A stretch of 60,155 nt of DNA, from assembly GCA_030066665.1 (NCBI GenBank), contig JASJBD010000007.1, positions 1 to 60,155 of the forward strand, in the 5' to 3' direction. Shown here one piece after another: positions 1 through 7,816 of this stretch (within the stretch, counting starts at the first letter, position 1; each line of letters begins with the position of its first letter). The translations under genes were made by a program, and so were the position numbers. This DNA comes from Gammaproteobacteria bacterium (GTDB lineage: Bacteria > Pseudomonadota > Gammaproteobacteria > Steroidobacterales > GCA-2729495). The notes beneath the pieces were generated by a model that searched no databases, was not told the DNA's origin, and saw only the letters and a list, made by a program, of their open reading frames with translations.

Positions 1-479
1 TGGTCATGCGCGCGTGGTACGACATCGAGCGCCTGGATGAGCACAATCGCGCCGACGAAGCCGGCATCCGTGCGACCGCAGCGGCCGTCGGCGCATTGAT
101 TGAGCGCGAGAATGATCGTGGCATCCCGGCCGACCGCATCGTGCTGGCCGGGTTTTCGCAGGGCGGCGCAGCCGTGCTGTTCACGGCACTGCGTTATTCG
201 CAAAGCCTGGCCGCCGTCGTGGCACTGTCGTGCTATTTGCCGATGGCCAAAACACTGGCTGCCGAAATGCATGCTGCCAATCGCCAGGTGCCGATCTTCA
301 TGGCGCACGGTGAAGCGGACCATGTGGTTCCGTACTGGATCGGGGAAAACTCGCGCGATGCGCTGCTAGGGGCGGGTCTGGATGTGACCTGGCACAGCTA
401 TCCGATGATGCACTCGGTCGCGCCGGAGGAACTGGGTGATATTCGCGCGTTTCTCGATCGGCACATCAGTCCGCGATAG
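1..479 (+). CDS. Carboxylesterase/phospholipase family alpha/beta hydrolase (5' truncated)
   Basis: C-terminal three quarters of a serine hydrolase of the small carboxylesterase/lysophospholipase family (about 220 residues when whole). The reading frame is already open at the window edge, so the methionine at base 6 is internal; family members carry a similar MRAWYDI segment well inside the protein. The nucleophile elbow GFSQGG is at about base 150, the acid is likely in the GEADHVVPYW segment, and the histidine in MMHSV. It should hydrolyse short-chain carboxylic esters in the cytoplasm; the substrate is not predictable. Its stop overlaps the end of the opposing NRDE gene by 14 bp. Confidence 0.88.
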   Translation, partial: VMRAWYDIERLDEHNRADEAGIRATAAAVGALIERENDRGIPADRIVLAGFSQGGAAVLFTALRYSQSLAAVVALSCYLPMAKTLAAEMHAANRQVPIFMAHGEADHVVPYWIGENSRDALLGAGLDVTWHSYPMMHSVAPEELGDIRAFLDRHISPR

Positions 480-1221
480 CGAAATCGAAACGCGACTCGC
501 CTGCCGGCGCGCCGCCCGCACCGTGGCGCCGTTCGATGAACGTACAGTGACCTGACGTGGACACCGTGAATACAGTCGATGCACGGGTACCATACGTATC
601 GCCCACGACGAAGGGCGCGACGGCAACCGCCGGCACGCCGTCGGCCCGTGACGCAATTGCGTCTCGACGATCCAGCGGCGCAAGCAAGTCCGCCGGATTG
701 CAGTCATTCCCGTCCAAAAGTTCGCGCAGACTGAATTCGAGGAAGGCGGCCTTCGGCCATGACTGGTTGGCGGGCGCATTCGTGATGATCAGAATTTCGC
801 CATCCGCATCGCCACCATTGATATGGACGTGCTCTGGCTCACACACAATGCGCGTGCCAAGTCGGGAACCAAAGGCGAGACAGAAACCGGCGTACTTGTC
901 GCGCGCGACCAGCAGACGCCCGGCAAACTCATCGACATGTTCTGTCGTCGACAGGAATTGCCGCACGAGGTCGCCGCGACTCGGACTGTCGTTTGCGGGC
1001 GCCGCTTTGTGCGGCTGATTCGTTACCACGGCGAATTGCCCATCCCGGCGCACCGCCAGCCAGCTCCCGCCCGCCAACAGGTCGACACCGCCAAGAATGT
1101 CGGGACGGTCCGGCCACCAGTGCGCGGCTGCCGACGGCCGCTCGTGGAATTCATCGCGATTGCCGGCCACGATCAAGGCGTAGTCCGGATTCGGATTGAC
1201 GGCGATCGCGACCAGGCACAT
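466..1221 (-). CDS. NRDE family protein (TANGO2-like)
   Basis: 251-residue protein opening MCLVAIAVNPNPDY, followed by the family's signature NRDE (residues 21-24, in AGNRDEFHERP). Cys2 is the first residue after the initiator, as in the Ntn-hydrolase-like fold proposed for this family. Bacterial members have no firmly assigned reaction; animal TANGO2 has been linked to membrane trafficking and heme handling. The DILGGVDLLAGGSWLAV segment that usually follows is present. It runs convergently to the esterase with a short 3' overlap and ends the nudC-NRDE minus-strand pair; the gap to nudC is only 13 bp, so co-transcription is likely. Confidence 0.85.
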   Translation of the reverse strand: MCLVAIAVNPNPDYALIVAGNRDEFHERPSAAAHWWPDRPDILGGVDLLAGGSWLAVRRDGQFAVVTNQPHKAAPANDSPSRGDLVRQFLSTTEHVDEFAGRLLVARDKYAGFCLAFGSRLGTRIVCEPEHVHINGGDADGEILIITNAPANQSWPKAAFLEFSLRELLDGNDCNPADLLAPLDRRDAIASRADGVPAVAVAPFVVGDTYGTRASTVFTVSTSGHCTFIERRHGAGGAPAGESRFDFAIAD

Positions 1222-1234
1222 CGAATAATGATAC

Positions 1235-2179
1235 TCAGGCGCGGTCGCCGCTGCGGCGAATTCGCAACGGTGGCCCGGTGATGCCCAGCTCCGCCAGATT
1301 CCGGCCGGGTCCCTGGTCGAACCACGCCTCGATCAGTCGAAAGGCGACCGATGTTTCCGGCGGCAAAGTCACCTCGCCAGCAATGATCTGCTCCCGGGTT
1401 AGCCAGCGGGCCTCTGCCAGCTCGCCGTCGACCAGCCGAATGTCCTCGCTCAACGCCTGCGCGTGAAATCCGATCATCAGTGCCGCAGGAAATGGCCAGG
1501 GTTGTGACGCGAGGTAGCTGCAGTCCCCGACTTCGATGCCGGTTTCCTCGTGCACCTCGCGTCGCACGGCATCCTCCAGACTCTCGCCCGGCTCGACAAA
1601 ACCGGCGATAGTCGAAAACCGGCCAGCCGGCCAGGTTGTCTGCCGGCCCATCAAACAGCGATCGCCGCGATGTACCAGCACGATCACGGCCGGATCGAGA
1701 CGCGGAAAGCTGCGCTGGCCGCAGCCCTCCGCTGTGCAGGCCATGACGAACCCGGCTTCAGCCGAGCGGTTGCGACTGCCGCAGCTGCCACAGTAAGCAT
1801 GGCGCTGGTGCCAGATAATCATTGCCCTTGCGTAGGCAATCAGCGCGGCATCAGGCGCGTTCAGGTCGCTCACGACTTCGCGCAGTGCACGAAATTCCTG
1901 GTCCGGGATGTTATGGGTCAGCGCATCATCGATCCGCCGCGCGAACAGGTAGTGACCGTCGCGGCGACCCAGCAGGACGAGATTCGGCAAATCACCCGCG
2001 CCGAGGCCGAGTTCGCCGATCGTCAGCAGGCGGGCACGGTCGTCGTCTACGAGGCAGCGCTGATCACGAATGCCGACGATACGCGTATCAGGCAGCGCCA
2101 GCGCAGATCGCAACGCCTCGACGTCGGTGCGTAACTCGCCGCAGCGATCGATACCGCTGTTCGTGAAGGTAACGTTCAT
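1235..2179 (-). CDS. nudC: NAD+ diphosphatase / RNA deNADding enzyme NudC
   Basis: 314-residue Nudix hydrolase that splits NAD(H) to NMN(H) and AMP and can remove NAD caps from RNA. A four-cysteine zinc ribbon (CGSCGS ... CTAEGCG) precedes the catalytic Nudix box GFVEPGESLEDAVRREVHEE (G-x5-E-x7-R-E-x2-E-E), and the NudC-specific SQPWPFPAALM segment follows. The frame stays open upstream to 2326, but that stretch lies inside the neighbouring FlhC-like gene and has no family resemblance, so I start at the ATG at 2179 (MNVTFTNSG). The start lies 16 bp past the FlhC-like stop, so these may share a transcript. Confidence 0.93.
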   Translation of the reverse strand: MNVTFTNSGIDRCGELRTDVEALRSALALPDTRIVGIRDQRCLVDDDRARLLTIGELGLGAGDLPNLVLLGRRDGHYLFARRIDDALTHNIPDQEFRALREVVSDLNAPDAALIAYARAMIIWHQRHAYCGSCGSRNRSAEAGFVMACTAEGCGQRSFPRLDPAVIVLVHRGDRCLMGRQTTWPAGRFSTIAGFVEPGESLEDAVRREVHEETGIEVGDCSYLASQPWPFPAALMIGFHAQALSEDIRLVDGELAEARWLTREQIIAGEVTLPPETSVAFRLIEAWFDQGPGRNLAELGITGPPLRIRRSGDRA

Positions 2180-2195
2180 TCGCAGAAGTCGGTAA

Positions 2196-2753
2196 TCAGT
2201 TGCTCGGCGCAAGAACCTCACAACCGGGGCAGCGTCGGTAATCCAGCGCGTAGCGGTCCTGGACATACGGTGACCGGCAGGCGTCACACCAGGCGAAGTA
2301 CAGCTCACCGCGTTCCACCATCGCATGATAAAGGCTCCAGGCCCACTCGAAGGTCAGGCCGGGCTGTTGTTTCAGGCTGGCATAGGTTTCGAACGCCTGA
2401 CAAAGGCGCTCACCGAGATCAACCGGCGAGGCGAGGTGCGCGCGTCGGCAGTCGCCATCCGTGAGCGAGGTTGCGCCACAGTAGACAAACAGCGCGGCCA
2501 GCACCGTGGCCTCGGCCTGTCGCCAGGAATTGCCGATGAAGCGATCGATTCGGCGGGGCGATTTGCCGCGCCGCCGTCTCACGGCGGCGTCGCCGGTGCG
2601 CTCGCAATAGCTAGCGACCAGCTTGCGGACCCGGTCCTCGGTAAACCCGGTACAGGCACGAATCGTGCCGGTGCGGGCTTCGTGGCGGATCATTCGCATG
2701 GCCAGATCGAATTTCTGCAGTTCGCCGGAATAACGGTTGTCGGTAACGCGCAT
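2196..2753 (-). CDS. FlhC-like transcriptional regulator
   Basis: 185 residues. The N-terminal half matches the FlhC pattern LAM-x-(L/M)-I-x3-AR-x6-TG-x4-R-x2-KL (here residues 17-45), and the C-terminal part has CxxC-x15-CxxC (Cys156, 159, 175, 178) after GELYFAW, which corresponds to the four-cysteine zinc site of enteric FlhC after GLLQLSS. In enterics FlhC is the DNA-contacting partner of FlhD in an FlhD4C2 activator of flagellar genes. No flagellar gene is visible here, so the regulon is unknown. It is transcribed away from an apparent FlhD-type gene (2875-3492) with 121 bp between them, whereas flhDC is normally one operon. Basic residues cluster at 60-71 (RRRRGKSPRRID), suitable for DNA contact. 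Confidence 0.8.
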   Translation of the reverse strand: MRVTDNRYSGELQKFDLAMRMIRHEARTGTIRACTGFTEDRVRKLVASYCERTGDAAVRRRRGKSPRRIDRFIGNSWRQAEATVLAALFVYCGATSLTDGDCRRAHLASPVDLGERLCQAFETYASLKQQPGLTFEWAWSLYHAMVERGELYFAWCDACRSPYVQDRYALDYRRCPGCEVLAPSN

Positions 2754-2817
2754 GCCAATGCCCCCATTTCGTCAGGTTTCTGGCTTCGGGCCCGATTTCA
2801 GGCCGAAATTTGCCTTT

Positions 2818-2837
2818 TATGGGAAAATTTTCCCATA
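2818..2837. promoter_or_regulatory. Perfect 20-bp palindrome between the divergent FlhC-like and FlhD-like genes
   Basis: The sequence TATGGGAAAATTTTCCCATA is its own reverse complement with no mismatch. It sits 38 bp before the plus-strand start at 2875 and 64 bp before the minus-strand start at 2753. The AT-rich run on its right (ATATATAGTAAAT, 2835-2847) could supply a -10 box for the plus gene, placing the palindrome over or just upstream of the -35. Dyad symmetry of this length suggests an operator for a dimeric regulator, perhaps autoregulation of the pair. The binding protein is unknown. Confidence 0.6.
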
Positions 2838-2874
2838 TATAGTAAATCGACGTCCCCAGAAAGAGGATGGTCGA

Positions 2875-3492
2875 ATGCGGCGGGATCCACCAGATACACA
2901 ATTTTTCATCGACCTGCACGAGCTGAACCGGGAATTTCTGGCCCTGATCCGGCACCCGCAGGCCGCCGAGGACAGCTGGCAACAGCTCGGGCTGGATGCT
3001 GGCATCGCGCATGCCGTGCGGCGCCTGAAACCGCAGGAGCTCGAGTTTGCGGCCGGCGTACCCGGGCTGCTCGCGGAATTTGCCACACTGCCTTCATTGT
3101 CCGCGGTCGCGGATGACCCGGCGCCAACGGCCATGCCGGCCTGGCTGGACGCGGCACGCGTGTTCGCGGCGGCTTTGTTGACGTACCTGTGGCAGCTATC
3201 CCGCCGTGATGAACTGGCGAGTGCGTTGTGCGTGGGTCTCGACGACGCCCGGCGTCGCGAGCTTCAAGGCATTCATTTCCGGGAAATCCAGCGCGGCGCG
3301 GCGACTGCGGCCGGGCAATTGCGTGCGCGGTACGGACGGCACCCGCGACTGTGGCCGCAGCTGTTGCAGGCGGCACGCAGCCGTGAGCCGCAGCTGCGCG
3401 AGTTTTGCCGCCTGGATCTGATCGCGCTGGGGTTGAGCGGCGCAGCACCACCCGCCGAGCCCCACCAGCGAGAGCGCCGCACCGGTTTCTGA
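2875..3492 (+). CDS. Tandem FlhD-FlhD-like protein
   Basis: 205 residues from the ATG at 2875 (ribosome site AAAGAGG 10 bp upstream; the frame is open to 2737 but that crosses the palindrome). By eye residues 11-104 follow the FlhD fold order: helix DLHELNREFLALIR, the LGLDAGIAHAV turn, then L-KPQELEFAA, then a second helical half. Residues 97-188 repeat the order: LLTYLWQLSRRDELASALCVGLDD, LQGIHFREIQRGAA, QLRARYGRHPRLWPQLLQAARSREPQLREF; this aligns well with enteric FlhD (ASAMFRLGINEEMATTL..., QLVCHFRFDSHQTITQLTQ). FlhD is about 116 residues and forms dimers, so this looks like two FlhD subunits in one chain. Its divergence from an FlhC-like gene supports the reading. The similarity is remote and was not tested by a profile search. 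Confidence 0.6.
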   Translation: MRRDPPDTQFFIDLHELNREFLALIRHPQAAEDSWQQLGLDAGIAHAVRRLKPQELEFAAGVPGLLAEFATLPSLSAVADDPAPTAMPAWLDAARVFAAALLTYLWQLSRRDELASALCVGLDDARRRELQGIHFREIQRGAATAAGQLRARYGRHPRLWPQLLQAARSREPQLREFCRLDLIALGLSGAAPPAEPHQRERRTGF

Positions 3493-3563
3493 TCCCCCGC
3501 TCGCGCCGCGGGCCCGACACCCTGCTTGGCTTGGTCGAGCGCGGCCGGGCACAATGCGCCGCC

Positions 3564-4508
3564 ATGCAAGCGTTATCGATTCGGCAACTGACCAAGGTTT
3601 ACAGCAACGGCGTCGAGGCGCTGAAGGGCGTCGACCTGGATGTCCGTGAGGGCGATTTTTTCGCGCTGCTAGGTCCCAATGGTGCTGGCAAGACCACGCT
3701 CATTGGTATCGTGACCTCTCTCGTCAACAAGACCGCCGGCGAGGTGCGCATTTTCGGACTGGATCTCGAGCGCGAGCAGGCGGCGGCTAAAGCCTGCCTC
3801 GGCGTCGTGCCACAGGAGATCAACCTCAATCATTTCGATCGCCTGGACAACATCCTCGTCAACCAGGCCGGCTTCTACGGCATCACTGCGCGGGAAGCAC
3901 GCAAGCGTGCGCAGGAAAGCCTGGAGCAGATGCAGCTCTGGGACCGGCGCGAAGAAATCGCCAGAAATCTGTCGGGTGGCATGAAACGCCGCCTGATGAT
4001 TGCGCGGGCGCTGGTGCACCGACCGCGCCTGCTGATTCTCGATGAACCGACAGCCGGCGTGGATATTGAGATTCGACGCTCCATGTGGGGTTTCCTGACC
4101 GACATCAATGCGGCGGGTACAACGATCATTCTGACCACGCACTACCTGGAGGAGGCGGAAAGTCTCTGCCGCCATGTCGCCATCATCGACCAGGGGTTGA
4201 TCGTCGAGCACGATCAGATGGCCACAGTGATTCGCAAGCTTCATCGCGAGATCTTTATTCTGAACACCATCGAACCGCTGAACGACCTGCCGCCGCTGGA
4301 TGGTTTTCGCGCCGAGTTGCTCAGCGAGCATGAACTCCAGGTCGAAGTAACCGCGGGTCAGGACCTGAATGCGGTCTTCGGCTTGCTCAGTGCCGCCGAC
4401 GTGCACGTCAGCAGCATGCGCAACAAGTCGAATCGGCTGGAAGAGGTCTTTTTCCGCCTGACGGACCGCACCAGCGAACAGGAATTCGAAGTAGGTCGCG
4501 GCCGGTGA
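3564..4508 (+). CDS. yadG: ABC transporter ATP-binding protein, YadG type
   Basis: 314-residue ATPase closely resembling E. coli YadG along its whole length. Walker A GPNGAGKTT (residues 37-45), signature LSGGMKRR, Walker B LLILDEPTAGVD and the switch histidine in LTTHYLEE are all intact; the NKTAGEVRIFG segment and the C-terminal SMRNKSNRLEEVF tail are typical of this subfamily. It should power the YadH permease encoded next; the substrate of YadGH is not established. The frame extends upstream to 3405 but the family N-terminus starts at the ATG at 3564. It overlaps the permease start by 4 bp (GTGA), so translation is coupled. Confidence 0.93.
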   Translation: MQALSIRQLTKVYSNGVEALKGVDLDVREGDFFALLGPNGAGKTTLIGIVTSLVNKTAGEVRIFGLDLEREQAAAKACLGVVPQEINLNHFDRLDNILVNQAGFYGITAREARKRAQESLEQMQLWDRREEIARNLSGGMKRRLMIARALVHRPRLLILDEPTAGVDIEIRRSMWGFLTDINAAGTTIILTTHYLEEAESLCRHVAIIDQGLIVEHDQMATVIRKLHREIFILNTIEPLNDLPPLDGFRAELLSEHELQVEVTAGQDLNAVFGLLSAADVHVSSMRNKSNRLEEVFFRLTDRTSEQEFEVGRGR

Positions 4509-5278
4509 GTGTGCGCGAACAACTGGTGGCGTTGTTGACACTGGCGCGTAAGGAGTACCAGCGCGTGCTGCGTATCTGGGTTCAGACCATTGTGCCGCCC
4601 GCGATCACGATGACGCTTTACTTCGTCATTTTCGGCACTCTCATTGGCCGACGCATTGGCCAGATGGGTGGTTTCGACTACATGGCTTATATCGCACCTG
4701 GCCTGATCATGATGTCGGTGATTACCAACTCGTATGGCAATGTCGTGTCGTCGTTCTTCAGCGCGAAGTACAACCGGCATTTGGAGGAAATGCTGGTCTC
4801 ACCCATGCCGAACTGGACCATTATTCTCGGCCATGTACTGGGCGGCGTAGTACGGGGCCTGATCGTCGGCGCGATCGTGACGATCGTCGCCCTGTTCTTC
4901 ACACGGCTGCGGGTCGACAATGTCTTCATCGCACTCAGCGTCGTGTTCCTCACCGCTGTTGTGTTTTCGCTCGGCGGGTTGCTGAATGCGATTTTCGCGC
5001 GCAAATTTGATGATGTGTCGATCATTCCATCTTTCGTGCTGGCGCCGTTGACCTACCTGGGCGGGGTTTTCTATTCGGTGTCGCTGCTGCCGGAATTTGC
5101 GCAGAAAGCCTCCTTGCTGAACCCGATCCTGTACATGGTGAACGCGTTTCGTTACGGCGTACTCGGCGTATCCGACATCGACATCGGCCTGGCTTATGCG
5201 ATCATCCTCGCGTTCGTGCTCGGCCTGTTTGGCATTGCCATGTTGCTGATCGACCGTGGGGTCGGTATTCGCGAGTAA
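4505..5278 (+). CDS. yadH: ABC-2 type transporter permease, YadH type
   Basis: 257 residues starting with GTG inside the last codons of yadG. An ABC-2 permease with about six membrane segments (first one around WVQTIVPPAITMTLYFVIFGTLI) and the family's FFSAKYNRHLEEMLVSPMP and APLTYLGGVFYSVSLLP segments. It forms the inner-membrane channel for YadG. Length equals that of E. coli YadH (256), and no residue loss is apparent. Export of a lipid, polysaccharide or drug is possible; nothing in the neighbourhood decides which. Confidence 0.92.
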   Translation: MSVREQLVALLTLARKEYQRVLRIWVQTIVPPAITMTLYFVIFGTLIGRRIGQMGGFDYMAYIAPGLIMMSVITNSYGNVVSSFFSAKYNRHLEEMLVSPMPNWTIILGHVLGGVVRGLIVGAIVTIVALFFTRLRVDNVFIALSVVFLTAVVFSLGGLLNAIFARKFDDVSIIPSFVLAPLTYLGGVFYSVSLLPEFAQKASLLNPILYMVNAFRYGVLGVSDIDIGLAYAIILAFVLGLFGIAMLLIDRGVGIRE

Positions 5279-5290
5279 CGGCATCAGACG

Positions 5291-5953
5291 ATGTGTGGTC
5301 GCTTTGCTTTCTACTCGCCGCGGGAAGCCGTCAACGCCATCTTCGGCGTGGATTTTCCGCTGGACCTGGAGCCGCGCTACAACATCACGCCGAGCCAGCA
5401 CGTCGCGACGCTGCGGGTAGATCGCACCGGTGTAACGGAGCCGGTGCTGCTGCGCTGGGGGCTAGTGCCTTCCTGGGCCAAAGATCCCGCAATCGGGAAT
5501 CGCATGATCAATGCGCGCGCCGAGACCGTGCGTGAAAAGCCTTCCTTTCGAGCGGCTTTCAAGCGCCGCCGCTGCGCGATCCTGGCGGATGGCTTCTACG
5601 AGTGGCGGGCGGTGGCTGGGGCCAAGCAGCCGTACTTCATCACGCATCAAGAGGGCCAGCCATTTGCGATGGCAGGGTTATGGGAACGCTGGAATCGCGG
5701 TGACGAACCGCTGGAGACCTGCACGATCATCACGACGGCCGCCAACCGGCGGCTCGAGAATCTGCACGCGCGCATGCCCGTGATCTTCTTGCCGGAACAA
5801 CTCGAGGCCTGGCTGACCGACGATGATCCCGAGCAGTTACAGGACCTGCTCCGGCCGTGCGCCGATGATTTACTGCGGTACTGGCCGGTGAGCCGGCGTG
5901 TAAACAGTCCCGCCAACGAGGGTGCCGAATTGCTGGATGAAGTCAGCGGGTAG
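5291..5953 (+). CDS. yedK: SRAP domain protein (YedK/HMCES family)
   Basis: 220 residues beginning MCGRFAFYS. Cys2, which becomes the N-terminal nucleophile after methionine removal, is present; so are the other hallmark positions: Asn in MINARAE, Glu in DGFYEWR and His in LHARMPVIF. SRAP proteins form a thiazolidine crosslink with abasic sites in single-stranded DNA and so shield them during replication. It starts 13 bp after yadH on the same strand, which may be accidental clustering. Its 3' end abuts the opposing DAK2-DegV gene with no gap. Confidence 0.93.
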   Translation: MCGRFAFYSPREAVNAIFGVDFPLDLEPRYNITPSQHVATLRVDRTGVTEPVLLRWGLVPSWAKDPAIGNRMINARAETVREKPSFRAAFKRRRCAILADGFYEWRAVAGAKQPYFITHQEGQPFAMAGLWERWNRGDEPLETCTIITTAANRRLENLHARMPVIFLPEQLEAWLTDDDPEQLQDLLRPCADDLLRYWPVSRRVNSPANEGAELLDEVSG

Positions 5954-7816
5954 TCAGGCGGCCGGTGACGCGTAGCGCTGCGCGGCAACTACCAGCGTGC
6001 CGGCACCGCCGTGCACGCCCAGCGCAGCGCTGACTTCCACCACAGAAATCGATTCGGTCTGTGGAATGAGCTCATCGAGCATTGCGGCCAGTCGCTCGGC
6101 TTCGCGCGGTTGTGCGGCGTGTCCGACCGCAATTCGCCAGGTGTGCGCGAGGTCCAGATTCCTGCTGACATGGCGCGCCAGCGCCCGTGGCAGGTCACCG
6201 CGGACCCGGGTTACGCCGCGCGTCGATACGCGTCCTTCGCGGTCCGTGCGGAAGATCGGCGCGAGGCCGAAGGCATCGGCAACCCATTTCTGCCAGCCGG
6301 GAATGCGCCCGCCGCGCACGGCAGCCGTCAGATCGGCGACCAGGCCGAAACCGTAAGTGTCCTTGACGGCCTGCCGGACGGCGTCGAGCAACTCCTCACC
6401 CTGCATGCCGGCCTGGGCGCATTCGCCGGCATAGATCGCGATCAGGCCCTGGCCGACGGATACGTTCCGACTATCGATGACCTGCACCTTGCCGCCGCCG
6501 CGGACCCGGTCCGCGGCGCTGACAGCGGCCTGGTAGGTGCCGCTGACGGCGCTGGTCAGACTGACGGAGACTACCTGTTCGAAATGGGACGCGAGGAATT
6601 CGTAGACGCGGCGAAAATCGCCCGGCGCGGGCTGGGAGGTCCGCGGAAATTCGTCATTGCGGTCGAGTTCGGCGAAAAACTCGAGCGGCGTCATGCTGAC
6701 CTTGTCCATGTAGCTGCGTTCGCCGAAATTCACGCGCAGCGGCACGAAGTGGATACCGAGCGTCTCGTACGCGGACTCCGGGAGGTCGGCGGCCGAGTCC
6801 GTCACCACAGCGGCACCGATCCCTGCATGTCGCACGGTTCGCGCCTGCTGGCGCATGTCATCCGCCTTGGTGGCGCTCACCGTGCCTTGTCGACCGGCAA
6901 TCGCGAACACCTGGTCCGGGTCATCCGTGTGAATGTGAATCTTCAGTTTCTGCCGCGTGCCGGCCAGCACCATGCTGTTGCCCAGTTCCGACAGGGCTTC
7001 GCGCAGCTTGCGCCGGTTGATGCTGTCACCGGTAACCATGCATTCGGTACAGAAGCGGAATTCGATATCAGTCGAACCCACGTCCATGACCGACTCCATG
7101 ATGTTGTCGATTTCGATAGCCGCCGGTTCCGGAATGTCGCGCAAGGAGCCGCTTGCCACGAAATCGGCAATGCCTTCGAGCAACAGGGAAAAGCCTTTGG
7201 CACCGGCGTCGACCACGTCTGCCTTGCGCATCGCCTCCAGTCCGCTGCGCGTGGCTTCCACGGATTTTTCAGCGGTCACCTTCAGCGACTGCATCAGGCT
7301 GCCGAGATCACTGCTGCCGGACTCCGTCAGGCGGCGGGCTTCCGCGGCAATATCGCCAATGACGGTAAGCACCGTGCCTTCCAGCGGTTTCTCCAGTGCA
7401 TCGTGGGCGTACTCGTTGGCCAGCGTCAGCGCCGCGGCCAGGTCCTCGGTCGTCAGTCGTTCCAGGTCCCCGAGGCGATCCGCGAGCCCCTGGAAAAACT
7501 GCGCGATGATCGCGCCCGAGTTGCCGCGCGCACCGTCGAGCGCCGCGTCGGCGACATTGATCAGGAGCTTGCCGGCCGACGCGCTCGGGCGGGCCCGCAG
7601 CGCCGCAACGATGCTGCTCATTGTCAGCGCGAGATTGGTGCCCGTATCGCCGTCGGCCACCGGGAATACATTGATGCGATTGATATAGTCCCGCTCGGCC
7701 AGCAACCTGCCGATACCGGCCCGCAGGGCTCGATCGAGCCGGTGGCCATCGAGATACGCAATCGCCGAGACGGGGGCATCGCCCGCGAGAGCGGCGGTTT
7801 CGGTGCTGGCGCTCAT
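5954..7816 (-). CDS. DAK2-DegV fusion protein (FakA-FakB-like)
   Basis: 620 residues. Residues about 15-215 form a DhaL/DAK2 kinase domain with ADGDTGTNLALTMSS (nucleotide and Mg binding) and DGARGNSGAIIAQF; a linker region resembling the middle of FakA follows; from about residue 335 (AAVVTDSAADLPESAYE) there is a complete DegV lipid-binding domain with its TSQPAPGDF motif. In Firmicutes FakA phosphorylates a fatty acid held by a separate DegV protein, FakB; here both roles would sit in one chain. The start codon overlaps the upstream gspB stop (ATGA, 7813-7816), so the pair is translationally coupled. Substrate is inferred from family only. Confidence 0.9.
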   Translation of the reverse strand: MSASTETAALAGDAPVSAIAYLDGHRLDRALRAGIGRLLAERDYINRINVFPVADGDTGTNLALTMSSIVAALRARPSASAGKLLINVADAALDGARGNSGAIIAQFFQGLADRLGDLERLTTEDLAAALTLANEYAHDALEKPLEGTVLTVIGDIAAEARRLTESGSSDLGSLMQSLKVTAEKSVEATRSGLEAMRKADVVDAGAKGFSLLLEGIADFVASGSLRDIPEPAAIEIDNIMESVMDVGSTDIEFRFCTECMVTGDSINRRKLREALSELGNSMVLAGTRQKLKIHIHTDDPDQVFAIAGRQGTVSATKADDMRQQARTVRHAGIGAAVVTDSAADLPESAYETLGIHFVPLRVNFGERSYMDKVSMTPLEFFAELDRNDEFPRTSQPAPGDFRRVYEFLASHFEQVVSVSLTSAVSGTYQAAVSAADRVRGGGKVQVIDSRNVSVGQGLIAIYAGECAQAGMQGEELLDAVRQAVKDTYGFGLVADLTAAVRGGRIPGWQKWVADAFGLAPIFRTDREGRVSTRGVTRVRGDLPRALARHVSRNLDLAHTWRIAVGHAAQPREAERLAAMLDELIPQTESISVVEVSAALGVHGGAGTLVVAAQRYASPAA

